From assembly GCA_023424475.1 (NCBI GenBank), contig JAFADX010000118.1, positions 1 to 20,805 on the forward strand: a stretch of 20,805 nucleotides of DNA, read 5' to 3'. Positions 1-6,133 of this stretch are shown here, piece by piece; within the stretch, counting starts at the first letter, position 1; each line of letters begins with the position of its first letter. Source of the stretch: Pseudomonadota bacterium (lineage in GTDB: Bacteria > Pseudomonadota > Alphaproteobacteria > Acetobacterales > Acetobacteraceae). The notes beneath the pieces are model-generated. The model did no database searches, was not told the origin of the DNA, and was given only the letters and a program-made list of their open reading frames with translations. The position numbers and the translations under genes are program-made.

Positions 1-47
1 CGCGCGGCCTTGCCGCGCGATGACCGGAACATGACCCTTCGCAGGCG

Positions 48-74
48 CAAAAACAAGCCAAATCGCAAGCTTGG
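48..74 (-). terminator. Possible rho-independent terminator after endonuclease V
   Basis: On the minus strand a six-pair stem (CAAGCT at 73-68 with GGCTTG at 59-54, the last pair a G-T wobble) encloses an eight-base loop and is followed directly by five T residues (53-49). It lies 50 bases past the endonuclease V stop codon, where the operon should end. The stem is short and only half G/C, so it would be weak. The surrounding 20-123 stretch is the most AT-rich sequence near the left edge and holds no convincing gene. Confidence 0.35.
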
Positions 75-123
75 CGGGAAATCCGCGGTTCCCGGCGCAA
101 GGTCGCGCCGCGGGACCAGGCGG

Positions 124-810
124 TCAGGCGCCGAGGCGCGCAGCGTTGGCCGCGGCATGCGCGGCCCGGATCGGCCCCGGCAGCCGGCGGCCTTGCGTCG
201 CCTCGGCCACGATGCGCGTCGCCGTCGCCAGGCAGGCGCGGTGCCCGACCGAGACATAGACCGGCCGCGCCCCGCGCCGCGTCCGCAATGCCGTGCCGAT
301 GCGCCGGCCCTTCCAGGTCAGCGGCGCCGTGTCGCCGGCCTCGGGGCCCGGCTCGCCCTCCCCCACCAGCAGCGACTTGGCCACGCCGACGGTCGGCACG
401 TCCAGGATGACGCCGAGCTGGCAGGCGAGGCCCACGCCGCGCGGATGGGCCATGCCCTGCCCGTCCACCAGGATCACGTCCGGCCTCACGGCGAGGCGCG
501 ACCAGCAGGCGACGAGCGCGGGCACCTCGCGGAAGCCGAGATAGCCGGGCACGTAGGGGAAGTCGGCGCGGCGCGCCTCGGAGGCGGTAGCGAGCAAGGC
601 GCCGCCTGCCGCATCGAGCGTCACCAGCGCCGCGTAGACGCGCTTCAGGGGATCGAAGCGCGTGTTGCTGACATCGGCGCCGCCGAGGCGCAGCAGGCGC
701 GGCGGCAGGTCGTCCTCGACGACGATGCGCGCCGCCATCTCCATCTGCGCGGCGCGCGCAGCGGCAATGTCGGGCGGGTGCAGCCAGTGCGGCGGGACGT
801 CCGGAGCCAT
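124..810 (-). CDS. nfi: Endonuclease V (deoxyinosine 3'-endonuclease)
   Basis: The protein has 228 residues, close to the roughly 223 of E. coli Nfi. Endonuclease V nicks DNA at the second phosphodiester bond 3' of deoxyinosine and starts repair of deaminated adenine, using Mg2+. The family blocks are all visible: GGADVS with the first catalytic Asp (D46), PYVPGYLGFRE with the catalytic Glu (E95) and the wedge-type PYVPG segment, VDGQGMAHPR with the second Asp (D116), then VPTVGVAKSLL and GHR near the C-terminus. The ATG start at 810 is the only Met just before the conserved core and has AGGG about six bases upstream. It follows the outer-membrane barrel gene after 28 bases, so it is probably the last gene of the znuA transcript. 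The family assignment is firm; co-transcription is inferred from spacing. Confidence 0.95.
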   Translation of the reverse strand: MAPDVPPHWLHPPDIAAARAAQMEMAARIVVEDDLPPRLLRLGGADVSNTRFDPLKRVYAALVTLDAAGGALLATASEARRADFPYVPGYLGFREVPALVACWSRLAVRPDVILVDGQGMAHPRGVGLACQLGVILDVPTVGVAKSLLVGEGEPGPEAGDTAPLTWKGRRIGTALRTRRGARPVYVSVGHRACLATATRIVAEATQGRRLPGPIRAAHAAANAARLGA

Positions 811-838
811 GGCCGACCCTGGCACGCCGTCGCGGCGA

Positions 839-2074
839 TCAGAAGCCGCCGCGATAGCGCAGCCGCGCGAGGATGGCGTGGTCGGTGCCGCGCTCCGGCC
901 CTTCGTCGATGACCTGCCGCGCATACTGGTAGCCGACATCGAGCCCGAAGCCCGCGCCGATCTCCCGTCCGACCGAGACCTCGATCCAGGTCTCGTTCGG
1001 CACCGGCTCCACGCTGCGCTTCCTCTGCCATTGCTGCCATGCGACGGTGGCGCGCCAGGGGCCGATGCGGTGCTGCACGCCGAGGGTGAAGAAGGTCTGC
1101 CGTTCCGCCAGCGTCGTGGTCCCGGCGGCAGCCGTCTCCTCGCCGGTGTCGGGGTCGAAGGCGGTGGTCTCGACCTCGACCTCAGGGCGGCCGCCGGCGT
1201 TGCGGAACTGCACGGCCTCGGCGAAGAACAGCGTCGCCTGCTCGCGATCCCAGCGATGCTGGTAGCGGAGGCCGGCCGCATAGCCCCATTCCCGCGCCGT
1301 GCCGTCGGATCCCGGCGCCTGGGACAGCAGCGCCAGGTGATAGGAGAAGCCGGGCAGCCAGGGGATGCCGTCGCCGTCGAGGGCGATGGCGAAGTTGTTG
1401 AAGATGCCGTTGTTGCCGGGGCCGCCCTGTGCCGCGGTGTTGCGGCTGTAGCGTTCGTAGCGCGGATCGCAGCAGGACCGGGAGGTGATCAGCGTCGAGG
1501 ACAGGAAGGAGCGGTCGAGCGTGAAGACCGCGGCCGAAATGTCGTGCTGCCCGTAGCGCGGATCGTCGAGCCAGGTCCAGGTTCCGGCGCCGCCGAGCAC
1601 CTGGTCCACGAGGTAGACCTCGTGGGCGCGGACCGCTGTCAGGATGCCCGGGAAGTCGTGATAGCCGCGGCCGAAGGGTGCGACGAGGATGCCGCCCTGC
1701 AGGCGCAGCTCCCGGGAGGGCTTCCAGTCGGCATAGAACTGCTCGAGGAAGGCCGCCTGGCGGCGGAAGCCGATCAGCCCGCCATCGGGGAAGCCGCCGG
1801 TGGAATCGCCCTCCCCGATCGGCTCGGTCGCGACGACGGCCTGGATCGAGAAGGCCTCGGTGAGGGAGAGGCCGAGCGCGACCTCCCCGAACAGGAAGAC
1901 GCTTGCGCCCTCCCGCGCCGGGTCGGTGGCGCGGGTGGTGCCGACGCCGATCATCGAAAGGTCGATCTCGCCCCCGAATTGCGGGAAGCGGACCTGGGCG
2001 GAGGGCGGCGGCGCTTCCTGCGCGAAGGCCGGCACCACGAGGGCGGCGAGCGCCGCAGCTACGGCGAACCGCAT
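839..2074 (-). CDS. Outer-membrane beta-barrel protein of unrecognised family, coupled to znuA
   Basis: The 411-residue protein starts with a Sec signal peptide (MRFAVAAALAALVVPAFAQ, cleavage after AFA) and ends in the aromatic-terminated strand LRYRGGF, the usual C-terminal signal for Bam-dependent barrel insertion. In between are many alternating amphipathic strands with Gly/Trp/Tyr-rich turns, such as VGYQYARQV and AEAVQF, typical of a porin-like barrel. There is no plug domain or TonB box, so it does not look like a TonB-dependent receptor. A CC pair sits mid-protein (SRSCCDPR). The ATG overlaps the stop codon of the upstream ZnuA-like gene by one base (TGATG), which implies translational coupling and a shared function, perhaps passage of zinc or a zinc complex across the outer membrane. 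I cannot name the family; the transport role is inferred from coupling only. Confidence 0.8.
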   Translation of the reverse strand: MRFAVAAALAALVVPAFAQEAPPPSAQVRFPQFGGEIDLSMIGVGTTRATDPAREGASVFLFGEVALGLSLTEAFSIQAVVATEPIGEGDSTGGFPDGGLIGFRRQAAFLEQFYADWKPSRELRLQGGILVAPFGRGYHDFPGILTAVRAHEVYLVDQVLGGAGTWTWLDDPRYGQHDISAAVFTLDRSFLSSTLITSRSCCDPRYERYSRNTAAQGGPGNNGIFNNFAIALDGDGIPWLPGFSYHLALLSQAPGSDGTAREWGYAAGLRYQHRWDREQATLFFAEAVQFRNAGGRPEVEVETTAFDPDTGEETAAAGTTTLAERQTFFTLGVQHRIGPWRATVAWQQWQRKRSVEPVPNETWIEVSVGREIGAGFGLDVGYQYARQVIDEGPERGTDHAILARLRYRGGF

Positions 2075-3021
2075 CAGGCCGTGCCGCGCATCGCCGGGAC
2101 CAGCAGCCCCACATTGTGCCGGAACATCGCCTCGTAGGTCGGGGCCGGGCCGTCCGGGGCCGAAAGAGCATCCGCATAGAGGCGGCCGCCGACCCGCACA
2201 CCCGCCTCGGCGGCGACGCGGCGCAGCATGGCGGGATTGGTCATGTTCTCCATGAAGACGGCGGTGATGTGCTCGGCACGGATCTGGCGGATCAGACGCG
2301 CGACGTCGGCGGCCGAGGGCTCGGATTCGGTCGAGATGCCCTGCGGTGCCAGGAACCCGATGCCGTAGGCGGCCGCGAAATAGCCGAAGGCGTCGTGGCT
2401 GGTGACGACGCGGCGGCGGGGCTCGGGCACCGTCGCGACCTGCGCCCGCACCCAGGCATCCAGCGCAGCGAGGCGGGCGAGATACGCATCGGAGCGGCTC
2501 CGGTAGGCCGCCTCGCCGGCGGGATCGGCCGCGGCCAGGGCCGCGGCGATGGTGCGCACATAGGACTGGCCGAGGCGCAGGTCCTGCCACGCATGGGGGT
2601 CGGGCACGCTGCGCGGGCCCACGGCATGGGCCTGGCGCCGACCATCGCCCTCGTGATCGTGGTCGTGGTCGTGGCCATCCATGGCGCGCGGCGTGATGCC
2701 CTCGGTCGCCGTGACGACGCGCCCGCGGAAGCCCGAGGCGCGGACCAGCCGGTCCATCCATATGTCGAAGCCGAGCCCGTTCCGGACGACGAGGCCCGCA
2801 TCACGCAGCGCCGCCACGTCGGAAGGCCGGGGTTGGAAGGTGTGCGCATCCTTGTCGGGCCCGGCGATCACGCGCAGCGCGATGCGGTCCCCGCCGAGCT
2901 GCGCTGCCATGTCCCCGAGGATCGAGAAGGAGGCGACCACGGCGAGGCGGCCGGTGCCCTGGGCCTGGGCGCGCCCGGCGACGAGCAGTGCCGGCATGGC
3001 GAGGAAGGAGCGTCGAAGCAC
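2074..3021 (-). CDS. znuA: ZnuA-like periplasmic metal-binding protein of an ABC transporter
   Basis: The 315-residue protein belongs to the cluster A-I (ZnuA/TroA/MntC) solute-binding family, which captures Zn2+ or Mn2+ in the periplasm for an ABC importer. Predicted ligands are H60 (DAHTFQP), H143 (DPHAW), H209 (TSHDAF) and D284 (YADAL). Residues 114-124 are a His/Asp-rich loop (MDGHDHDHDHE), which favours zinc. The N-terminus MLRRSFLAMP with AQA cleavage near residue 20 carries a twin-arginine pair, so Tat export is possible. The start is GTG, chosen because GAGG lies five bases upstream and the signal peptide begins there. The gene has its own promoter with a Zur-like box. The cognate permease and ATPase are not adjacent and must lie elsewhere if they exist. 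The symbol is a family-level name; the metal has not been proved. Confidence 0.9.
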   Translation of the reverse strand: MLRRSFLAMPALLVAGRAQAQGTGRLAVVASFSILGDMAAQLGGDRIALRVIAGPDKDAHTFQPRPSDVAALRDAGLVVRNGLGFDIWMDRLVRASGFRGRVVTATEGITPRAMDGHDHDHDHEGDGRRQAHAVGPRSVPDPHAWQDLRLGQSYVRTIAAALAAADPAGEAAYRSRSDAYLARLAALDAWVRAQVATVPEPRRRVVTSHDAFGYFAAAYGIGFLAPQGISTESEPSAADVARLIRQIRAEHITAVFMENMTNPAMLRRVAAEAGVRVGGRLYADALSAPDGPAPTYEAMFRHNVGLLVPAMRGTA

Positions 3022-3041
3022 GATAGCCTCATATGTGATGT

Positions 3042-3058
3042 GATGTTATATTGTATCC
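3042..3058 (-). promoter_or_regulatory. Candidate Zur operator over the znuA -10 element
   Basis: An AT-rich imperfect inverted repeat centred at 3051 (plus strand TGTTATA-T-TGTATCC) resembles the alphaproteobacterial Zur box, which I recall as roughly TGTTATA-N-TATAACA. I count 11 of 14 arm positions matching. On the minus strand it contains TACAAT (3055-3050), five of six bases of a sigma70 -10 hexamer, so a bound repressor would block transcription. The -35 is not clear. The implied transcription start near 3043 leaves an untranslated leader of about 20 bases before the GTG. The local AT-richness is striking against the very GC-rich surroundings. The consensus is from memory, so the assignment to Zur is inference supported by the downstream znuA-like gene. 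Confidence 0.55.
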
Positions 3059-3096
3059 TAATTCCAGCACGCGAAAGAACGCAAGGCCCCACGGGA

Positions 3097-3849
3097 TCAA
3101 CCCTTGCGGAAAAGGCGCCTCAGCCAGGCGAAGAGGCCGCCGGCGGCGGGATCGCGCCGCCGATGCGTGGCGTGCGGCCGGCGCGACGGTGGCGGCAGGG
3201 CGCTGGCCATGGTGTGCCGCCCGGCGTCATGCGCCGCGATCAGCCGCCGTTCCAGCGCGATCACCTGGCCGACCGCCTCGGATAGGGACAGGCCCGCGAG
3301 TTCGGCCGCGGTGGCCTCCGCATCCTCCCAGGCCTCGCATCGGCGGAGCGCATCCACCACCCGCACCGTCTGCTCGAGATCGAGCGGCGGGCCGCTGCGC
3401 CAGAGGGCTACCGCATCCTGCCGCAGCATCGCGGCGAGGCCCGGCTGGAAGGTGTCATCGGCGACCCAGGCAGCATGCAGCGTGGCCTCGGCCGCGGCAT
3501 GCAGGGCCCCCGTTTCCTCGAGCACATGGGCCCAGGCGAGGAAGCGGCGGACCAGCGGCGGGTGGCTGGAATCCTGGATCAGGGCGCGGAAGGGCGCGGC
3601 GGAGACGGCCGCGGCGGCGGCCGGATGGGCCTTGGCGATGGAGGGCGCCGCATAGCCGCAATGGGGACATTGCTGCAGCCAGCGCGCCATCGTCGAGCGG
3701 ACCGGCTCGCCGGGACGCAGGTCGAGATCCGGCGCCTGCTCGGGCGGCGGCGGGCGGAACGGTGACTGGCGGCTCTCGTGCCCGCAGACGCCGCAGGTGG
3801 TCTGGCCCGCGGCGGCGGAACGGGACGAGGCGGAGGGCGTCTCGGCCAT
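3097..3849 (-). CDS. Hypothetical protein with two CxxC pairs (zinc-ribbon-like) and a helical C-terminal region
   Basis: I do not recognise a named family with certainty. The 250-residue protein has Cys pairs C19/C22 (CGVCGHE) and C61/C64 (CPHCGYA), which together could bind one zinc ion. CPHCGY also occurs in DUF2225-type proteins, which may be distant relatives. Residues 85-210 are Ala/Leu/Glu-rich and look like a stack of alpha helices, perhaps TPR-like. The tail is basic and ends in an amphipathic segment (LFAWLRRLFRKG) that could bind membrane. There is no signal peptide, so it is probably cytoplasmic. It lies upstream of znuA on the same strand, but 75 bases with a separate promoter intervene. 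The 93-base stretch between its start and the divergent pip gene probably holds its promoter, though I see no clear hexamers there. Confidence 0.7.
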   Translation of the reverse strand: MAETPSASSRSAAAGQTTCGVCGHESRQSPFRPPPPEQAPDLDLRPGEPVRSTMARWLQQCPHCGYAAPSIAKAHPAAAAAVSAAPFRALIQDSSHPPLVRRFLAWAHVLEETGALHAAAEATLHAAWVADDTFQPGLAAMLRQDAVALWRSGPPLDLEQTVRVVDALRRCEAWEDAEATAAELAGLSLSEAVGQVIALERRLIAAHDAGRHTMASALPPPSRRPHATHRRRDPAAGGLFAWLRRLFRKG

Positions 3850-3942
3850 GGGAGGACCACCCTAGACCAGAAAAGGGCCAACCGGAATTCGGACAACGTT
3901 CTGGCATTGCACGGCTGCGCGCGGTTGGGCACATGTTCGCCC

Positions 3943-4890
3943 ATGCCGCGCGGCGACCTTTTCCCCGATATCGCACCCTACGAAACCGGCCTGCTGCCGC
4001 TGTCCGGCGGGCATGTCATGTATTGGGAGCAGGTCGGCAACCCACGCGGCCAGCCGGTCCTGTTCCTGCACGGCGGCCCCGGCGCCGGCGCCGGGGCGGT
4101 GCATCGGCGTTTCTTCGACCCGGGGCATTGGCGCGTCGTGATATTCGACCAGCGCGGCGCCGGGCGATCCCGTCCGCTGGGGGAACTGCGCGAGAACACC
4201 ACCCCGCACCTCGTTTCGGACATCGAGACGCTGCGCCGCTTCCTCGGCATCGAACGCTGGCTGCTGTTCGGCGGGTCCTGGGGTTCGACACTCGCGCTTG
4301 CCTATGCGCAGGAACACCCCGAGCGGGTGATCGGCTGCGTCCTGCGCGGGGTCTTCCTCGGGCGGCGGGCGGAAGTGGAATGGTTCCTCACCGGGCTGAA
4401 GCGGGTCTTTCCCGACGCCTGGTCCGCCTTCGCGGAACACCTGCCGGAGCGTGAGCGGGAGAACCTCCTCGGGGCCTATCTGAAGCGGCTCTGCCACCCG
4501 GACCCTGCGGTGCACCTGCCGGCGGCGCGGGCCTGGAGCCAGTATGAGGGCTCCTGCTCGACCCTGCTGCCTTCCCCCGAGACCGTGGCGTCCTTCGCAC
4601 AGGACCGCACGGCGCTGGGGCTGGCGCGGATCGAGGCGCACTACTTCGCCCACGACCTGTTCCTGCCGCCCGAGGGGCTGCTCGGCCGCGTCGACCGCAT
4701 CGCCAATATTCCGGCGGAGATCGTTCAGGGGCGCTACGACATGGTCTGCCCGCCGGAGACGGCCTTCGAGCTTGCCGCCGCCTGGCCCGGCGCACGGCTG
4801 ACCATCGTTCCGGATGCCGGGCATTCGGCGCTCGAGCCGGGTGTGCGGACGGCGCTGGTCTCTGCGGTGGAGCGGTTCCGGCGACGCTGA
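3943..4890 (+). CDS. pip: Proline iminopeptidase (alpha/beta hydrolase, peptidase family S33)
   Basis: The enzyme releases N-terminal proline from short peptides in the cytoplasm. At 315 residues it matches the usual length of bacterial Pip (about 313-317). Visible features in order are the oxyanion-hole motif HGGPG (43-47), the DQRGAGRS strand-turn (69-76) typical of the family, the nucleophile elbow GGSWGS with S112, a helical cap region (about 140-245), the acid in GRYDMVCP (D266) and the catalytic His in DAGHS (H294). The ATG at 3943 was chosen because PRGDLFPDIAPYETG is the standard Pip N-terminus; the longer open frame upstream overlaps the opposite gene and lacks homology. No good Shine-Dalgarno is seen, so the message may be nearly leaderless. 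It is monocistronic, 25 bases before a tRNA gene. Confidence 0.95.
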   Translation: MPRGDLFPDIAPYETGLLPLSGGHVMYWEQVGNPRGQPVLFLHGGPGAGAGAVHRRFFDPGHWRVVIFDQRGAGRSRPLGELRENTTPHLVSDIETLRRFLGIERWLLFGGSWGSTLALAYAQEHPERVIGCVLRGVFLGRRAEVEWFLTGLKRVFPDAWSAFAEHLPERERENLLGAYLKRLCHPDPAVHLPAARAWSQYEGSCSTLLPSPETVASFAQDRTALGLARIEAHYFAHDLFLPPEGLLGRVDRIANIPAEIVQGRYDMVCPPETAFELAAAWPGARLTIVPDAGHSALEPGVRTALVSAVERFRRR

Positions 4891-4915
4891 GGCCGTGGTA
4901 TGAAGGCAATGGCGG

Positions 4916-4992
4916 GTCCCCGTAGCTCAGCAGGATAGAGCACAGGATTCCTAATCCTGGGGCCGGAGGTTCGAATCCTCTCGGGGACGCCA
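4916..4992 (+). tRNA. tRNA-Arg, anticodon CCT
   Basis: The 77-base gene folds into a complete cloverleaf: acceptor GTCCCCG (4916-4922) pairs with CGGGGAC (4982-4988), followed by discriminator G and an encoded CCA. The D stem is GCTC/GAGC, the anticodon stem is CAGGA/TCCTG with loop TTCCTAA and anticodon CCT at 4950-4952, and the T arm carries the invariant TTCGAAT loop. It decodes AGG, a rare codon in such a GC-rich genome. tRNA genes often serve as integration sites, but no integrase or repeated 3' end follows here. Confidence 0.97.
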
Positions 4993-5071
4993 GCCCGCCC
5001 GCATCGCCCCGGATAACCAAGGATTCACGGCCAGCCCGCAGTCTGGCGGCATGGCCGCCTTGGGGAAGGGC

Positions 5072-6106
5072 ATGCAGGAGTCGCATTCGGGAAACGCAAC
5101 GGCGCACGGTGCGGCGGCGATGGAATCCATGCGGCATCACGGGCTGCCGCCGACCCCGGTCAACTACGCCGTCTGGTTCGAATTCCACGCCGGAACCCAT
5201 GCCGGATTGCGGCGCCTGCTCTCGGTCGCACTGTCGAACCGGCGCGTCGTCGACAGCTACATGATGGCCGAGTTGCACGACCTTTTCCTGACGAACCACC
5301 CGAGCCGGCAAGCGGCGCGCGAGGCCCGCTCCACCCTGCGCGCGGCGGCGACCCGCATCCTCGAGGCGGGCGCCGACGCCGACCGCTACGGCAACCGCCT
5401 GAGCGCCGCCGCCGCGGGTATCGAGAGCGGCGCAAGCGGCCTTGCCGGATTGATCGCAGAGCTGGCGGCGGAAACCGCCGCCCTCTCCGCACGCTCGACG
5501 CATCTCGGCGCCGAACTGAACACCTCGGGCGAACGGATCGCGGAACTCGAACGGCAACTGGCCGCCGCGCAGCATGCCTCGATGACCGATGCGCTGACGG
5601 CGCTGCCGAACCGCCGCGCCTTCGATGCCATGGTCCTGGACCATGCCGGGCAGGCGATGAACAACGGTGAGGCGCTCTGCCTGCTGATGATCGACATCGA
5701 TCATTTCAAGCGCGTCAACGATACCTGGGGCCATGCGGTCGGGGACGCGGTGATCCAGTTCGTCGCCGCGATCCTCGCGCAAACGCGCCCCGAACCCGCC
5801 CGTGCCGCGCGCTACGGCGGCGAGGAATTCGCCCTGCTCATGCCGGCGACCAGCCTCGCAGAAGCCATCGCCCATGCCGAGACACTGCGCGCGGCGCTCG
5901 CGGCCCGCCGCATCCGGCTGCGCGCGAACGCCGAACCGATCGGCAGCATCACCGTCTCCATCGGCGCGGCGCGCTACGAGCCCGGCGAGGCCGTCAGCCA
6001 GTGGGTGGAACGCGCCGATGCCGCGCTCTACCGCGCGAAGCACAATGGACGGAACCAGGTCGCGACGCTCGAAGTGGCCACCGAGCTCGCCGCCGTCGAG
6101 GTCTGA
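5072..6106 (+). CDS. GGDEF-domain diguanylate cyclase
   Basis: The predicted protein makes cyclic di-GMP from two GTP. From the start used here (344 residues), the N-terminal part has a segment seen in other alphaproteobacterial cyclases (LPPTPVNYAVWFEFHAG, about 25-41). A long helical, probably coiled-coil stretch (about 80-170) follows, then the GGDEF domain with MTDALTALPNRRAFD (171-185), DIDHFKRVND (208-217) and the active-site loop RYGGEEF, with GGEEF at 249-253. The Glu-for-Asp variant is catalytically competent in known enzymes. The product-inhibition motif RxxD normally found just upstream of this loop is absent; the sequence there is RPEPARAARY. There is no membrane segment, so it is cytosolic. 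ATG 5072 is preferred because GGGGAAGGG lies just upstream; ATG 5051 is an in-frame alternative. It lies 79 bases after the tRNA. Confidence 0.92.
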   Translation: MQESHSGNATAHGAAAMESMRHHGLPPTPVNYAVWFEFHAGTHAGLRRLLSVALSNRRVVDSYMMAELHDLFLTNHPSRQAAREARSTLRAAATRILEAGADADRYGNRLSAAAAGIESGASGLAGLIAELAAETAALSARSTHLGAELNTSGERIAELERQLAAAQHASMTDALTALPNRRAFDAMVLDHAGQAMNNGEALCLLMIDIDHFKRVNDTWGHAVGDAVIQFVAAILAQTRPEPARAARYGGEEFALLMPATSLAEAIAHAETLRAALAARRIRLRANAEPIGSITVSIGAARYEPGEAVSQWVERADAALYRAKHNGRNQVATLEVATELAAVEV

Positions 6107-6133
6107 CCCGCCCCGCGCAGGCCCTGGGTCAGA
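6102..6133. terminator. Palindromic hairpin spanning two convergent stop codons
   Basis: A perfect eight-base inverted repeat (TCTGACCC at 6102-6109 and GGGTCAGA at 6126-6133) flanks a 16-base C/G-rich loop. The left arm contains the TGA stop of the cyclase gene and the right arm contains the TGA stop of the convergent deacylase gene. The hairpin would form in both transcripts and could serve as a bidirectional 3' end or stabiliser. No T tract follows on either side, so intrinsic termination is uncertain. Confidence 0.5.

Noticed and set aside
1..19. Perfect 8-base inverted repeat CGCGCGGC-CTT-GCCGCGCG
   Set aside because: It has no T tract and short GC palindromes are frequent in DNA this GC-rich.
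1..32. Possible minus-strand gene start (MFRSSRGKAA) running off the left edge, with AAGGG just upstream
   Set aside because: Only ten codons are visible, the purine stretch is too close to the ATG, and no homology can be judged.
10..912. Long plus-strand open frame of 300 codons
   Set aside because: It is Arg/Ala/Gly-rich with no recognisable motif and lies antisense to endonuclease V, which has complete family motifs.
3030..3047. Short GTGATGT repeats beside the Zur-like box
   Set aside because: Two overlapping copies only, explained by the local AT-rich promoter sequence; no evidence of a separate site.
5030..5047. GCCAG/CTGGC hairpin after the tRNA as a terminator
   Set aside because: The stem is five pairs with an eight-base loop and no T tract, so chance is likely.
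4916..6106. Integration of a mobile element at tRNA-Arg
   Set aside because: There is no integrase, no duplicated tRNA 3' end, and the downstream gene has native codon use.
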